This document shows, piece by piece, positions 34,078 to 42,745 of a stretch of DNA of 64,000 nucleotides (position 1 is its first letter; each line of letters starts with the position of its first letter). The DNA comes from a virus, in IMG/VR virus record IMGVR_UViG_3300027963_000061, positions 18,743 to 82,742 of that record. One strand, written 5' to 3'. Below the pieces are notes generated by a model, which saw nothing but the letters and a program-made list of their open reading frames with translations, had not been told where the DNA came from and made no database searches. The translations under genes and the position numbers were made by a program.

Positions 34078-34258
34078 TATTGAAACGATATATCTTTTTG
34101 TATTTGTATTCACAATATTAGTGTCATTAAAAAATGTCACAAAGTTTATAGGTGCCCTGTTACAGAAAGAACCAAAACCTTTGGTTTACAGTAACAGGGA
34201 ACTTATATTTTTGGGGTTATCAATAAGTTACATAATCACATATATTATTTCAAGATGA
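34070..34258 (+). CDS. Small two-TM membrane protein, 62 aa
   Basis: Two hydrophobic segments (about residues 5-20 and 44-60) flank a short basic and Pro-containing loop (QKEPKPLVYSNRE). It is coupled to both neighbours by overlaps of 4-8 nt. No function can be assigned. Confidence 0.5.
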   Translation: MHNIETIYLFVFVFTILVSLKNVTKFIGALLQKEPKPLVYSNRELIFLGLSISYIITYIISR

Positions 34259-34764
34259 GTTTTTACAAACAAATATTACCATTTATTGAATATGTCCATT
34301 CAATAAGAAAACTTAAAAATTACTTAAGTTTTGACATGGTGTTTCCAACAAAATGGTCTTTACCAAAGAGTTTGGTAGAGGAAGGTCAAATCGTAGGATT
34401 TGAAACCGAAGGTGCTGACACAAAAGGAATTTCATTTGTTGCGGAAATTTCAGATACATCTGTCAATGAGATATTAACAAAAATTGCTAAGGTTATTAAA
34501 TTAAATAAAGAAAAAGAGTTAAAAGAAAAACTTTTCCGTCAAACTGTTGAACAACTAAAACAAACATTTGAAAAAACAGATTTGGAAAGACTTCAAAATC
34601 TTTATTTTGATTTTGACATTAACGAAGAAACTAATTTAGACATTCATGAGCCAAGCGAAACAGAACCAGAGGATAATAAATTGGCTGGAGAGCGAGAAGA
34701 GAAAGGACCAAAGAGAACTAGACCTTCAAAAAAAGCTTCTGGTACAACAGATAACGAAGATTAA
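34255..34764 (+). CDS. Hypothetical protein with charged tail, 169 aa
   Basis: Residues 1-120 form an alpha/beta domain (SFDMVFPTKWSLPKSLVEEG, then FVAEISDTSVNEILTKI). From about 130 the chain is disordered, first acidic and then basic (KGPKRTRPSKKASG). It is coupled to the membrane protein upstream by a 4-nt overlap. Confidence 0.5.
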   Translation: MSFYKQILPFIEYVHSIRKLKNYLSFDMVFPTKWSLPKSLVEEGQIVGFETEGADTKGISFVAEISDTSVNEILTKIAKVIKLNKEKELKEKLFRQTVEQLKQTFEKTDLERLQNLYFDFDINEETNLDIHEPSETEPEDNKLAGEREEKGPKRTRPSKKASGTTDNED

Positions 34765-34803
34765 TAAAAAGGATATATTTCCTGAACCAAAAAAAATAAG
34801 TTT

Positions 34804-35049
34804 ATGGCAAAAGCTAAAAGTAATGATATTGGGGACTTAGAGAAATTAGCATTAATTGCTGAGTCAGTCCAAACAATTTTTATTGGAAAGGCAACAATTG
34901 TTTTTGAATTAGAAAAGAAAGAATACAAAAGAGTCATTAATCACTTTAGAGAGATAGACAGACAACACAAACAATTCTCAATTGATATTTCAGGAACTGA
35001 ATTCCACTTTATTTTGGCTGAGGAGATGAAGAAGGAGGAAGAGAAGTAA
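34804..35049 (+). CDS. Hypothetical protein, 81 aa
   Basis: A small alpha/beta protein (MAKAKSNDIGDLEKLALIAE, then ATIVFELEKKEYKRVINHF) with an acidic/basic C-terminus. Its last 41 nt overlap the 3' end of the convergent gene at 35009-35668. Confidence 0.5.
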   Translation: MAKAKSNDIGDLEKLALIAESVQTIFIGKATIVFELEKKEYKRVINHFREIDRQHKQFSIDISGTEFHFILAEEMKKEEEK

Positions 35050-35668
35050 ATTTTCTATATAAGATTTTTTTAGAGATACCTTTAGATTCTAACAAATCAT
35101 AAAGGTATTTTTTTTGCGGTGTTGAATGGTCCTTAACAAACAAACAATCCCCTCTTTTATTTTTGAAGAAATAAAGGGACAAACAATCCAAGAATCTTTG
35201 AGACTCAGATTCAGATTTGGTGGTAAACAAATGAATTTTTTCTTCTTCCTGTACAATAATTTTATTATTGAGAGATGATATCATCTTCATACCAACACCT
35301 TTCAAATATTTTGAAATTAATTCCTGAGAAGTTATCTTCTTTTTCTTATCAATGTCGTAAATTGTTTCTTCTTTCTTATATGGTGCAATCTGAAATAAAG
35401 TCATACCATCTTCTTCTAGTTTAACCTTAACCGAACGACCAAACTCATCAGTAATATAAACAGGTATTAGTTGTCTTGAACTCATTTCAACAATACCAAG
35501 TTCATATCTACATGGCTTTCCATTCTCCACTTCGGTATTGAAAATAACCTCATCAGATTTTTTTATTAAACCGTCATAAAAAAGTTTTGCCTTTTTATGT
35601 GTAATAAACTTCTTTATTATTCTTTTTCTGTTTTTATCCTTAAACAATACTACCATGTAGTTAGCCAT
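35009..35668 (-). CDS. Hypothetical protein divergent from dnaJ, 219 aa
   Basis: I use the ATG at 35668 (MANYMVVLFKDKNRKR) since it is followed by typical coding composition, while the longer upstream extension runs into the dnaJ gene. Residues 1-90 resemble a small beta-rich domain; residues 120-205 are basic and helical. The start codon is only 2 nt from the divergent dnaJ start, so its promoter must lie inside dnaJ. Confidence 0.5.
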   Translation of the reverse strand: MANYMVVLFKDKNRKRIIKKFITHKKAKLFYDGLIKKSDEVIFNTEVENGKPCRYELGIVEMSSRQLIPVYITDEFGRSVKVKLEEDGMTLFQIAPYKKEETIYDIDKKKKITSQELISKYLKGVGMKMISSLNNKIIVQEEEKIHLFTTKSESESQRFLDCLSLYFFKNKRGDCLFVKDHSTPQKKYLYDLLESKGISKKILYRKFTSLPPSSSPQPK

Positions 35669-35670
35669 AT

Positions 35671-36591
35671 ATGAAAGATTACTACAAAATTTTAGAAGTT
35701 GAAGAGAATTCGTCCGATGACGACATAAAAAAAAGTTATAGGACTCTCTCAAAGAAATATCATCCAGATATGAATCCTGATGGCGCGGAGAAGTTTAAAG
35801 AGATTGCTGAGGCTTATGAAATATTGGGTGACAAGACAAAAAGAACTCAATACAACACATCAAAAAGTAATCCATACGCGGGCACACCATTCCAAGATAT
35901 ATTTAATACAATGTTCACTCAACAGAACAACCCTAACTTTAGACATAGAAAATCCGTACCTGATAAAATAATTAAGTTACAGGTTACTCCAATTGAATCA
36001 TACAATGGAAATGAGAAAACTTTATACTATGTAAGAGATTTAGGTTGTAATATTTGTAGTGGGTCTGGTGGTGACCAACAAGTTTGTACAACATGTAATG
36101 GAGCAGGATTCCAAGTAAGACAATTCGGAACAGGATTTATGGTTCAACAAGTAAGAACTCAATGTCAAACTTGTGGTGGTAAAGGATACACCTTAATTCA
36201 TAAATGTTATTATTGTGATGGTAGAGGAACAAAACCTACATCCAATGAAGTTAAAATAACATTACCTCTTGGGGTGGATAGTGGTCAGTATCTAAAACTA
36301 CAAGACTTAGGTGATTATAGAAATGGTGAGTTTGGTGACCTAATTGTTCAAATAGAAGTTATAAACAAAGATGGTTATGAAAAAATAAACAACGATTTGA
36401 TTTATAATCTTACGTTAAACTTAGATGAAATTCAACAAGACAAGTTTTTAATACCACATCCAGATGGTAACTTGAACATGGATGCACCAAAAGTATTTGA
36501 CACCTCAAGACCTTTAAGATTAAAAGGAAAAGGATATACTGGTGGGGATATGTATGTTAGACTGAATGTTAAGTTTGAAAGAACTACTTAA
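35671..36591 (+). CDS. dnaJ: DnaJ/Hsp40 chaperone
   Basis: A J domain (residues 1-65, with YHPD at 30-32), no long Gly/Phe region, four zinc-binding CxxCxGxG repeats (CNICSGSG, CTTCNGAG, CQTCGGKG, CYYCDGRG), and a C-terminal peptide-binding domain are all present. This is a type I DnaJ of 306 residues, slightly shorter than the cellular ones (about 370). It would recruit host DnaK, perhaps for virion assembly or replication. The start lies 2 nt from the divergent gene. Confidence 0.92.
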   Translation: MKDYYKILEVEENSSDDDIKKSYRTLSKKYHPDMNPDGAEKFKEIAEAYEILGDKTKRTQYNTSKSNPYAGTPFQDIFNTMFTQQNNPNFRHRKSVPDKIIKLQVTPIESYNGNEKTLYYVRDLGCNICSGSGGDQQVCTTCNGAGFQVRQFGTGFMVQQVRTQCQTCGGKGYTLIHKCYYCDGRGTKPTSNEVKITLPLGVDSGQYLKLQDLGDYRNGEFGDLIVQIEVINKDGYEKINNDLIYNLTLNLDEIQQDKFLIPHPDGNLNMDAPKVFDTSRPLRLKGKGYTGGDMYVRLNVKFERTT

Positions 36592-36727
36592 ACAAAGATA
36601 TTAAATCTTTAACAATTTCAATACTACCATAGATAGTTGCAAACAAAACGTATGTACCTAAAACAATAACTCCAATATGTTTGTAGGAACTGGTTTTACT
36701 ACATTTTTTACATTCTTTTTCTGCCAT
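36584..36727 (-). CDS. Small Cys-motif membrane protein, 47 aa
   Basis: This reverse-strand gene encodes MAEKECKKCSKTSSYKHIG followed by one hydrophobic helix and an amphipathic end (IEIVKDLISLFK). The CxxC at the start may bind metal. Its stop overlaps the dnaJ stop region convergently, and TATTTATT lies 13 nt upstream of the ATG on the same strand. Confidence 0.5.
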   Translation of the reverse strand: MAEKECKKCSKTSSYKHIGVIVLGTYVLFATIYGSIEIVKDLISLFK

Positions 36728-36740
36728 AATTTTAATTTAT

Positions 36741-36748
36741 AATAAATA
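36741..36748 (-). promoter_or_regulatory. TATTTAT-class late promoter candidate
   Basis: TATTTATT on the minus strand lies 13 nt before the ATG of the 47-residue membrane protein. Confidence 0.4.
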
Positions 36749-36796
36749 ATACAAAAAAAATTTGCCTTTTCAATATTTTGTTTTATTATTAGTAAC

Positions 36797-37636
36797 ATGT
36801 TAAGTTATATAGGAGGAAAATCAAAAATTGGTAAATGGATAGTTCCATTCTACCCACAAGACATGGAAACATATGTTGAGACATTCGGTGGTATGTTTTG
36901 GTGTTTCTATAACACGGATTTGTCACAATATCCAAATTTAAAGAGAGTCGTTTATAATGACTTTAATCCATTGAACCATAATCTTTTTAAGTGTGTTCAG
37001 AACCCATCAGAGCTCCAAAGAGCGTTGGATGGAATATCTGTTCAACAGTTGGGAGTTACAGTTACACCACCTGAATTCAAAGAGAAATTTGTGGAGTATC
37101 AAAGAGAATTGTTCAGTAGTGGATTTACAATAAACTATCCTGACTATGAGGTAGCCGCCAAATACGCATACGTCCTCACACAGGTCTTTTCTGGTAGTAA
37201 GCCTGAGACTTCATCGTTTATTGATTTGAAGGGAAAATACAGGTCCAAATACCTTTCATTTAGGGACAAATTATCAAAACCTGCATGGATTGCACATTTT
37301 GATAAAATAACCCATGTTGAAAATTTAGATTTTGAAGATGTTATCAGAAAATATGATTCACCAACAACTTACATTTATTTGGACCCTCCCTATTGGAAGA
37401 CTGAGAATTATTATAATAACCATGATTTTGACCGAGAAGACCATGAAAGACTTGGAAATGTTTTAAATTCAGTTCAAGGTAAATTTAGTCTATCATATTA
37501 TGATTTTCCTTTATTACATGATTGGTTTCCCGAAAATACGTTCAGATGGGAACGTAAAGAATTTGCTAAAGCCGCTGCCGCGAAAAAAAATGTCAAACAA
37601 AATATGGGTGAAGAGCTGTTGATATTGAATTATTAA
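36797..37636 (+). CDS. D12-class (Dam-type) adenine-N6 DNA methyltransferase
   Basis: The alpha-class order of motifs is seen: LSYIGGKSKIGKWIV at the start, ETFGGMFW near residue 35 (the FxGG motif I), a central target-recognition part, and the catalytic YIYLDPPYW near 197. The DPPY motif marks N6-adenine methylation. The enzyme probably modifies phage DNA to evade host restriction. The specificity cannot be read from the sequence. Confidence 0.85.
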   Translation: MLSYIGGKSKIGKWIVPFYPQDMETYVETFGGMFWCFYNTDLSQYPNLKRVVYNDFNPLNHNLFKCVQNPSELQRALDGISVQQLGVTVTPPEFKEKFVEYQRELFSSGFTINYPDYEVAAKYAYVLTQVFSGSKPETSSFIDLKGKYRSKYLSFRDKLSKPAWIAHFDKITHVENLDFEDVIRKYDSPTTYIYLDPPYWKTENYYNNHDFDREDHERLGNVLNSVQGKFSLSYYDFPLLHDWFPENTFRWERKEFAKAAAAKKNVKQNMGEELLILNY

Positions 37637-37656
37637 CTATTTTTGCTTTCACAATA

Positions 37657-37664
37657 TATTTATA
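37657..37664 (+). promoter_or_regulatory. TATTTAT-class late promoter candidate
   Basis: TATTTATA lies 16 nt upstream of the ATG of the LRR/WCTA-module gene at 37681. Confidence 0.5.
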
Positions 37665-37680
37665 ATATAAATTAACGGTA

Positions 37681-39000
37681 ATGAGATTCACGTCAATATT
37701 AAGACAAGTAATACTTGAGCAATCAAGATTTGAAATTTTGAGAGATACCTTAACAAAGGCAACTCAAGATAAAGAGGGTAAAAAGGTTAAAGCTAGAATG
37801 ACTCCCCAAGAGTTTTTGGCGATTGTACAAGCTGACCCTACAACCAAAATGAATAATATTGACCCTGAAACGGCTAATTCTAAAGAACTTGAGAAAATCA
37901 AGGCGGGAAAATATGTACAGTGGTTACTTAAAAATTATTTGACTCCAAAGACTGAAAGACAACTTGGTGACAGTGGATATGAGAAAGAAGTAAAACAAGT
38001 TAAGGAAACTTTTATGGAGGATTTGTACAAAGTTACAGATGACCTTAAGAAGTTTGATAGATTTAAAGGAAAACTTCCAGCTGAGGCTAGAGATATTAAT
38101 AAATTAACTCCTGATACATTGTATGATGCGGTTAAGGATTTTGATTTAACATTGGCATCAACAACAAAGGCTGAAAGAAAATCTGCAGAGGTTCATCCAG
38201 GTGCTAAGTTAATGTATGATGGTGATAATTGGAGAGTTATTGAAATTAAAGATAAAGGCGTTGTTGGTAAAGAGGCGGCTTGTTTCTATGGAGGTAATAA
38301 CCAAGAGACAAGATGGTGTACATCAGCTCCAGGAGCTTCATGGTTTGATAGATATATCAAAGACGGTCCTTTATATGTTATATTTAATCCAAATGATACA
38401 GATGTATCACCTACAACAGGATTACCTAAAAATCGTTATCAATTCCATTTCCCATCAAATCAATTCATGGATAAGGATGACCGTCAACAAGATTTAGTTC
38501 AATTACTTAATGGACCAATGGCTGAGTTGAAAGATTTCTTTAAACCTGAGTTTGCTAAAGGATTGACTGTTGGTGGACAAAAGTTGGTTATTGATAGTTT
38601 CAGTCATGGAGCAATTGGTAAATTTATTGCACTTTATGGTTTAGATGATTTAATTAATAACTTACCTGATACTTTAGAAGAATTCCAAATTCAAAATAGA
38701 GATAATAAGAGTGACATCACTATTAAAATCCCTGAACAAATTGGAAGATTTAAAGACTTACATATGATTCTTTTGGATAACTGTATTGAATCTGTTCCTG
38801 ATGCGATTTGCACATTACCTAAACTTAGATTTTTAGCTCTAATTAATAATCCTAAGTTAACTTCAATTCCTGAATGTATTGTAGACTTACCAAGTCTTTA
38901 TTTCTTGAATTTGAAAGGTTCATCAAATGTTCAAGTACCTGAAGCAATTAAGGCTAAAGGAACTGACATGGGTGGAGGAATGTGGGACCTTCAAGACTAA
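37681..39000 (+). CDS. Late protein with targeting-like peptide, WCTA module and leucine-rich repeats, 439 aa
   Basis: The N-terminus MRFTSILRQVILEQ matches the shared cargo-type peptide. A helical region follows. Near residues 200-270 lies a module with FYGGNNQETRWCTSAPG, FDRYIKDGPLYVIF and FMDKDD that also occurs in the 52528 protein. From about 345 the chain has leucine-rich repeats (IPEQIGRFKDLHMILLDNC, LPKLRFLALINNPKLTSIP). LRRs usually bind protein partners. A late promoter and the peptide suggest virion packaging, so this may be an injected effector. Function is unknown. Confidence 0.6.
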   Translation: MRFTSILRQVILEQSRFEILRDTLTKATQDKEGKKVKARMTPQEFLAIVQADPTTKMNNIDPETANSKELEKIKAGKYVQWLLKNYLTPKTERQLGDSGYEKEVKQVKETFMEDLYKVTDDLKKFDRFKGKLPAEARDINKLTPDTLYDAVKDFDLTLASTTKAERKSAEVHPGAKLMYDGDNWRVIEIKDKGVVGKEAACFYGGNNQETRWCTSAPGASWFDRYIKDGPLYVIFNPNDTDVSPTTGLPKNRYQFHFPSNQFMDKDDRQQDLVQLLNGPMAELKDFFKPEFAKGLTVGGQKLVIDSFSHGAIGKFIALYGLDDLINNLPDTLEEFQIQNRDNKSDITIKIPEQIGRFKDLHMILLDNCIESVPDAICTLPKLRFLALINNPKLTSIPECIVDLPSLYFLNLKGSSNVQVPEAIKAKGTDMGGGMWDLQD

Positions 39001-39023
39001 TTCTTAACTAAAATTTTAATACC

Positions 39024-39305
39024 ATGAGTGTTGATGTTGAAATATACATGAATAACATTGTAAAATTCTTCAAAGAGAATCCAAAAGATTTACTTAATCT
39101 AGTACCCAAAAGTAAAGAAGAAGAATTCTATGTTAAAATTCGTGAGATTGCTTTATTGAATGCCGAAAAAGGTGAAGATGCAAATTTAACCCAAAAACAA
39201 TTGACGGAAATTTGTGTTGTTTTAAATGGTAAGCATCCAATTATAGACAAAAAAATTAAAGGAATTTTCATTGAGACCAAATACGGTCAAATTTGTTTAA
39301 ATTAA
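39024..39305 (+). CDS. Hypothetical protein, 93 aa
   Basis: A small helical, acidic protein (MSVDVEIYMNNIVKFFKENP, then NLTQKQLTEICVVLNGKHP) with no recognised motif. It follows the LRR gene and is followed by a strong host-type promoter. Confidence 0.5.
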   Translation: MSVDVEIYMNNIVKFFKENPKDLLNLVPKSKEEEFYVKIREIALLNAEKGEDANLTQKQLTEICVVLNGKHPIIDKKIKGIFIETKYGQICLN

Positions 39306-39309
39306 TTTT

Positions 39310-39340
39310 TTGGCAGTTTAAAATATTGTCCTTATCTTTG
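39310..39340 (+). promoter_or_regulatory. Bacteroidetes-type promoter
   Basis: TTG at 39310-39312 and TATCTTTG at 39333-39340 are 20 nt apart, driving the DUF932 gene at 39360. Confidence 0.75.
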
Positions 39341-39359
39341 TATTCTTAAACAATAAGAT

Positions 39360-40109
39360 ATGTTATCAATAGAAACCCTACAGGAAGTTGCCCCTTCAGT
39401 ATTCGCAACAAGTCCATCACCCAAGATGTCTGACAAGTATACCTTCGTTCCAACAATTGAAGTTATTGAAAACTTTGATAGAGAAGGTTGGAAGGTTTAT
39501 TCAGCCAAACAAGTCGGTAAAGGAAATTATGCTCAACACGAGCTTCGCCTTCGTAATGGTGAATTACCTCAAGTTGGTGATTCATTGATTGAGGCTGTAA
39601 TCAGAAACTCTCATAATGGAATTAGTTCCTTCTCTGTGAGTTCAGGTTTACACAGATTGGTATGTTCTAATGGACTTACCGTTCCTACCTCAGTTGCTGA
39701 CGCAATTTCAGTTAGACACATGAATTTTGACTTGGGTATGGTGAGAGAAATCACAGACCAATTTGCTGAAAGATTACCTGTCATTCAGAGGTCTGTTGGA
39801 AAGATGGAAACAACATTCTTAAGTGAAGGACAACTAGTTGACTTCGTAAACAAATCAGCAATGATTCGTTGGGAAAAAGGTTCAATACCTAAGTTCAAAT
39901 TAGAAGACTTCTTACGTCCCGAAAGAGATGGTGATGTTGGTAACAGTGTATGGAAGACCTTCAATGTAATTCAAGAAAAGTTCGTTCGTGGTGGAATGAA
40001 GTACAATTCAAAAAAAGGAAGAGTCGTTTCTATGAGAGAGTTGAAAAACTTTTATAACATCAACAAGGTTAACACGGGCTTGTGGGAGTTGGCAGAAACT
40101 TATTGTTAA
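39360..40109 (+). CDS. DUF932 family protein
   Basis: The protein matches DUF932 (plasmid and phage proteins) in its start (FVPTIEVIENFDREGWKVYS), a central HELRLRNGE segment, and the SSGLHRLVCSNGLTVPTS motif that mimics the family's RLVCSNGM consensus. At 249 residues it is the usual size. Its biochemical role is not known. It has a monocistronic look, with promoter and terminator at its ends. Confidence 0.8.
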   Translation: MLSIETLQEVAPSVFATSPSPKMSDKYTFVPTIEVIENFDREGWKVYSAKQVGKGNYAQHELRLRNGELPQVGDSLIEAVIRNSHNGISSFSVSSGLHRLVCSNGLTVPTSVADAISVRHMNFDLGMVREITDQFAERLPVIQRSVGKMETTFLSEGQLVDFVNKSAMIRWEKGSIPKFKLEDFLRPERDGDVGNSVWKTFNVIQEKFVRGGMKYNSKKGRVVSMRELKNFYNINKVNTGLWELAETYC

Positions 40110-40115
40110 AAATAG

Positions 40116-40140
40116 ATGGGAGACATTGTCTCCCATTTTT
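40116..40140 (+). terminator. Terminator after DUF932 gene
   Basis: ATGGGAGAC and GTCTCCCAT pair perfectly (9 bp) around ATT and are followed by five T residues. The stem-loop also holds the -33 TTG of the next promoter. Confidence 0.9.
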
Positions 40141-40156
40141 ATTTTCCTTATCTTTG
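40126..40156 (+). promoter_or_regulatory. Bacteroidetes-type promoter inside a terminator
   Basis: TTG at 40126-40128 (inside the terminator loop) and TATCTTTG at 40149-40156 are 20 nt apart. The ATG at 40159 is just 2 nt after the box. Confidence 0.65.
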
Positions 40157-40158
40157 CA

Positions 40159-41793
40159 ATGATGAAAGAAGAAATCTACAAAAAAAATTTTGAGAAATAT
40201 ACTTGTGTAAAATACAAAGACCAAAATCCGATTGGTAATAGAATAAAAGACATGTATGACCCGACTGAGAAACATCCATTCTTTGAAATGGAAGAATCTT
40301 TTGAAGGGGAAGAGCATTTTAATAAAAACTTTTCCAATCAAATATATTCAGTAATGAAAACATATGTTATGTTGGTTGTTGAAAAAAATGGGGATAAAGT
40401 AGTATTCAAATTTTTCCAAGGTTCAAAATGGAGAAGAGAAGGTAAACCGTGGTTCAAGGTTGTTAAAGATGTAAATTACATTTCAGTTAATACCAAGACT
40501 GGAGATGTTTATCATGGTCATATAAAAAACTATCAGAAGAAAACAAAATGTTCTAAGATGATTAGAAGGAATTGTTTTTTTATGGACCCGCTCAACACAA
40601 TTAAATCTCACGCTAAAAACATGTTAAGTCAATTTACGGATAAAGCTTATGAGGAGGTTATGATGGCGTTTTCTGAATTTATGTTTCAGATAGACCAAAG
40701 AAATGATTTTCAAAATTTAACATATGGGGATAGGTTATTTAGATTTTATTTGGACAAAAGAAACATTAAGTACCCAAATAATTTTGGGATATATACACAT
40801 GAATTTATGGGTCCTGAGATTAAAAAAATCTTAAAGAAAAATAATAATAGATTAGTAGATTCTTTAATGATAAAACATCAACTATCGGGCAAAAAACTAA
40901 AGAAAGCATTACATTCTTGTACTAGATTGAATATGGTTATTTATCAAACAGCAAGAAATTTATTCGGAGATGATTGGTTAAACCAAGATGATGATAATGT
41001 TATTATAGACTTATTAGATTCTGCAGTTGGTAACATAACTATACCACCATTATTCATTGAACTCATCTCAAAGGAAGAATTAAAAAAGGTTTACAGGTTG
41101 TTTAAACAAGTATACATACATCAAGATTTAGATGCATTTACATTTCAAGACCATGTACGGATGTATGCTGAACTTAAAATGTATGGGGAACAAGATTTAA
41201 AATGGACTTCATTTGAAGATAAAAATGAGTTTAGGGAGGAACACCTGGATTGGACCGATAGACTTCAACATTATAAACAAGGAGAGTATACCAGACACTA
41301 TCCTGAATATATGTATGAGATGATATCTCAACCGTTATATGATGATTTTTATCCTGTGCTTTTAGATACAAGTTCAAAATACAATGAGGAGAGTAGTTAT
41401 CAGTCCAACTGTGTTAAAGGATATATTGGAAAGGCTGGTTGTTTAATTATTTCTGTGATATGTGGGAAGTTCTTGGTGCAAGAAAGGGCAACTATTGAAT
41501 ATCGGTTGACCATGAAGGATGGATTGGTACATGCTGATAGGGTTCAAAGTTTGGGTAAGTTCAATCAGAAATTGGAGACTCATTGGGATACAGTTCTATT
41601 GAAATTGGATAAACAAGTATTATCTTGTGTAAGAGATGAAAGATTTGAATCTGTAAAACTGACCAAGAAATGTAACAATGGGGTAATTCTTAATTCGGAT
41701 ACTTATTGGAACAACGATGGTAACTTGAGATGGGTGGTTCAAAATATTGACAACAGTTACAATTCATTTCTTTATCAAAATATGGAATTTTAA
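40159..41793 (+). CDS. PcfJ-like protein, 544 aa
   Basis: The C-terminal half carries a PcfJ-type motif: SYQSNCVKGYIGKAGCLIIS, then ATIEYRLTMKDGLVHADRVQ. PcfJ-like proteins occur on plasmids and phages, and their role is unclear. The N-terminal 300 residues are helical and basic. The start is set at 40159 (or 40162) because a TAnnTTTG box ends 2 nt earlier. The stop shares a base with the next gene. Confidence 0.65.
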   Translation: MMKEEIYKKNFEKYTCVKYKDQNPIGNRIKDMYDPTEKHPFFEMEESFEGEEHFNKNFSNQIYSVMKTYVMLVVEKNGDKVVFKFFQGSKWRREGKPWFKVVKDVNYISVNTKTGDVYHGHIKNYQKKTKCSKMIRRNCFFMDPLNTIKSHAKNMLSQFTDKAYEEVMMAFSEFMFQIDQRNDFQNLTYGDRLFRFYLDKRNIKYPNNFGIYTHEFMGPEIKKILKKNNNRLVDSLMIKHQLSGKKLKKALHSCTRLNMVIYQTARNLFGDDWLNQDDDNVIIDLLDSAVGNITIPPLFIELISKEELKKVYRLFKQVYIHQDLDAFTFQDHVRMYAELKMYGEQDLKWTSFEDKNEFREEHLDWTDRLQHYKQGEYTRHYPEYMYEMISQPLYDDFYPVLLDTSSKYNEESSYQSNCVKGYIGKAGCLIISVICGKFLVQERATIEYRLTMKDGLVHADRVQSLGKFNQKLETHWDTVLLKLDKQVLSCVRDERFESVKLTKKCNNGVILNSDTYWNNDGNLRWVVQNIDNSYNSFLYQNMEF

Positions 41794-42146
41794 TGAACAA
41801 ACCAGAGTACATACAAAATTTAGAATCAAAAGAAGATGTCTTTTCAGTTATGGTTGGCCCAATCCTGAAAGGAGAATTTTTAAAATTTTTAAATGACAAG
41901 AAACTAACAAGAGTTTATGAAAAATCATCAATGAATGAAAGTGGTATTGTAAAATTTGAAGAGGTGATTTTCAAAAGCCAACAAAACTTTTATTTATGTA
42001 TTGAAATAAAGGTAAACCCAAATGTGGATACAAGTTTCAATTTAACTATTTATTATAAAACAGGACAATACAGTGAGTTGTATTTGTTCTTATCACAATT
42101 ATTAAAACAATATAAAAATGCAACAACTAACAACAGAACAACTTAA
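41793..42146 (+). CDS. Hypothetical protein, 117 aa
   Basis: A small alpha/beta protein (FSVMVGPILKGEFLKFLNDK, then NFYLCIEIKVNP) with no recognised family. Its 3' end overlaps the thioredoxin start by 29 nt. Confidence 0.5.
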   Translation: MNKPEYIQNLESKEDVFSVMVGPILKGEFLKFLNDKKLTRVYEKSSMNESGIVKFEEVIFKSQQNFYLCIEIKVNPNVDTSFNLTIYYKTGQYSELYLFLSQLLKQYKNATTNNRTT

Positions 42147-42441
42147 ACAAAAAATGCAGAATGGGGAAGACTTTGTCTTGGACTTATTCGCAACATGGTG
42201 TGGACCTTGCAAAGTAATGTTAAACAATCTTTCAAAGGTTAATGAATCATTGATAAATGAATCGGCAGGAGCGCCAAAATATAGTATCTACAAGTATGAC
42301 ATTGACACAGATAAAGAGTTTGTTATTACTGAGTTAGGTATTAGAAGTGTACCAACCATAAAAATATACAAAGGGGGTAAAGAGGTTTTTTCAAGACCAG
42401 GTGTTATGACTCCAGGAGAAGTATTAAGTTTATTAGATTAA
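42118..42441 (+). CDS. Thioredoxin
   Basis: The catalytic motif ATWCGPCKVM is near residues 25-34, and the cis-Pro strand SVPTIKIYKGG near 81. Size (107 residues) and order fit a normal thioredoxin. Phage thioredoxins can serve ribonucleotide reductase or DNA polymerase. The gene overlaps its upstream neighbour and is followed after 1 nt by a glutaredoxin. Confidence 0.9.
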   Translation: MQQLTTEQLKQKMQNGEDFVLDLFATWCGPCKVMLNNLSKVNESLINESAGAPKYSIYKYDIDTDKEFVITELGIRSVPTIKIYKGGKEVFSRPGVMTPGEVLSLLD

Positions 42442-42442
42442 T

Positions 42443-42745
42443 ATGAAAGACTTAAATGTAATAGTTTACACAATGAAAGGATGTCCTTTCTGTGACCAAT
42501 TCAAGGAAATGTTAGTTAAAGAAAGTATTGAATTTTTTGACAGAGACATTGACAAGTATAAAGATGAGTATGATACCTATTCAAAGATAACTGAAAATGA
42601 TATGATACCAGCTTTACTAATAATTGAAGGAAATGGGAAAGACTATGAGTCATTCCTATATGCACCTGATAGAAACTATATGGAGCTAACTGAAGCTGTT
42701 GATATTATTAACCAACATAGAAAGAAAATCGGATTAATTAAATAA
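42443..42745 (+). CDS. Glutaredoxin-like protein
   Basis: The redox motif is KGCPFCDQF near residues 12-20 and a cis-Pro is seen in NDMIPALLII. The last 30 residues are helical. Together with the adjacent thioredoxin it forms a redox pair, perhaps serving nucleotide reduction. The 3' end overlaps the convergent gene by 8 nt. Confidence 0.8.
   Translation: MKDLNVIVYTMKGCPFCDQFKEMLVKESIEFFDRDIDKYKDEYDTYSKITENDMIPALLIIEGNGKDYESFLYAPDRNYMELTEAVDIINQHRKKIGLIK

Noticed and set aside
34646-34840. A 64-residue frame overlapping two genes
   Set aside because: It is out of frame with the well-supported genes at 34255 and 34804 and has no promoter or coupling evidence.
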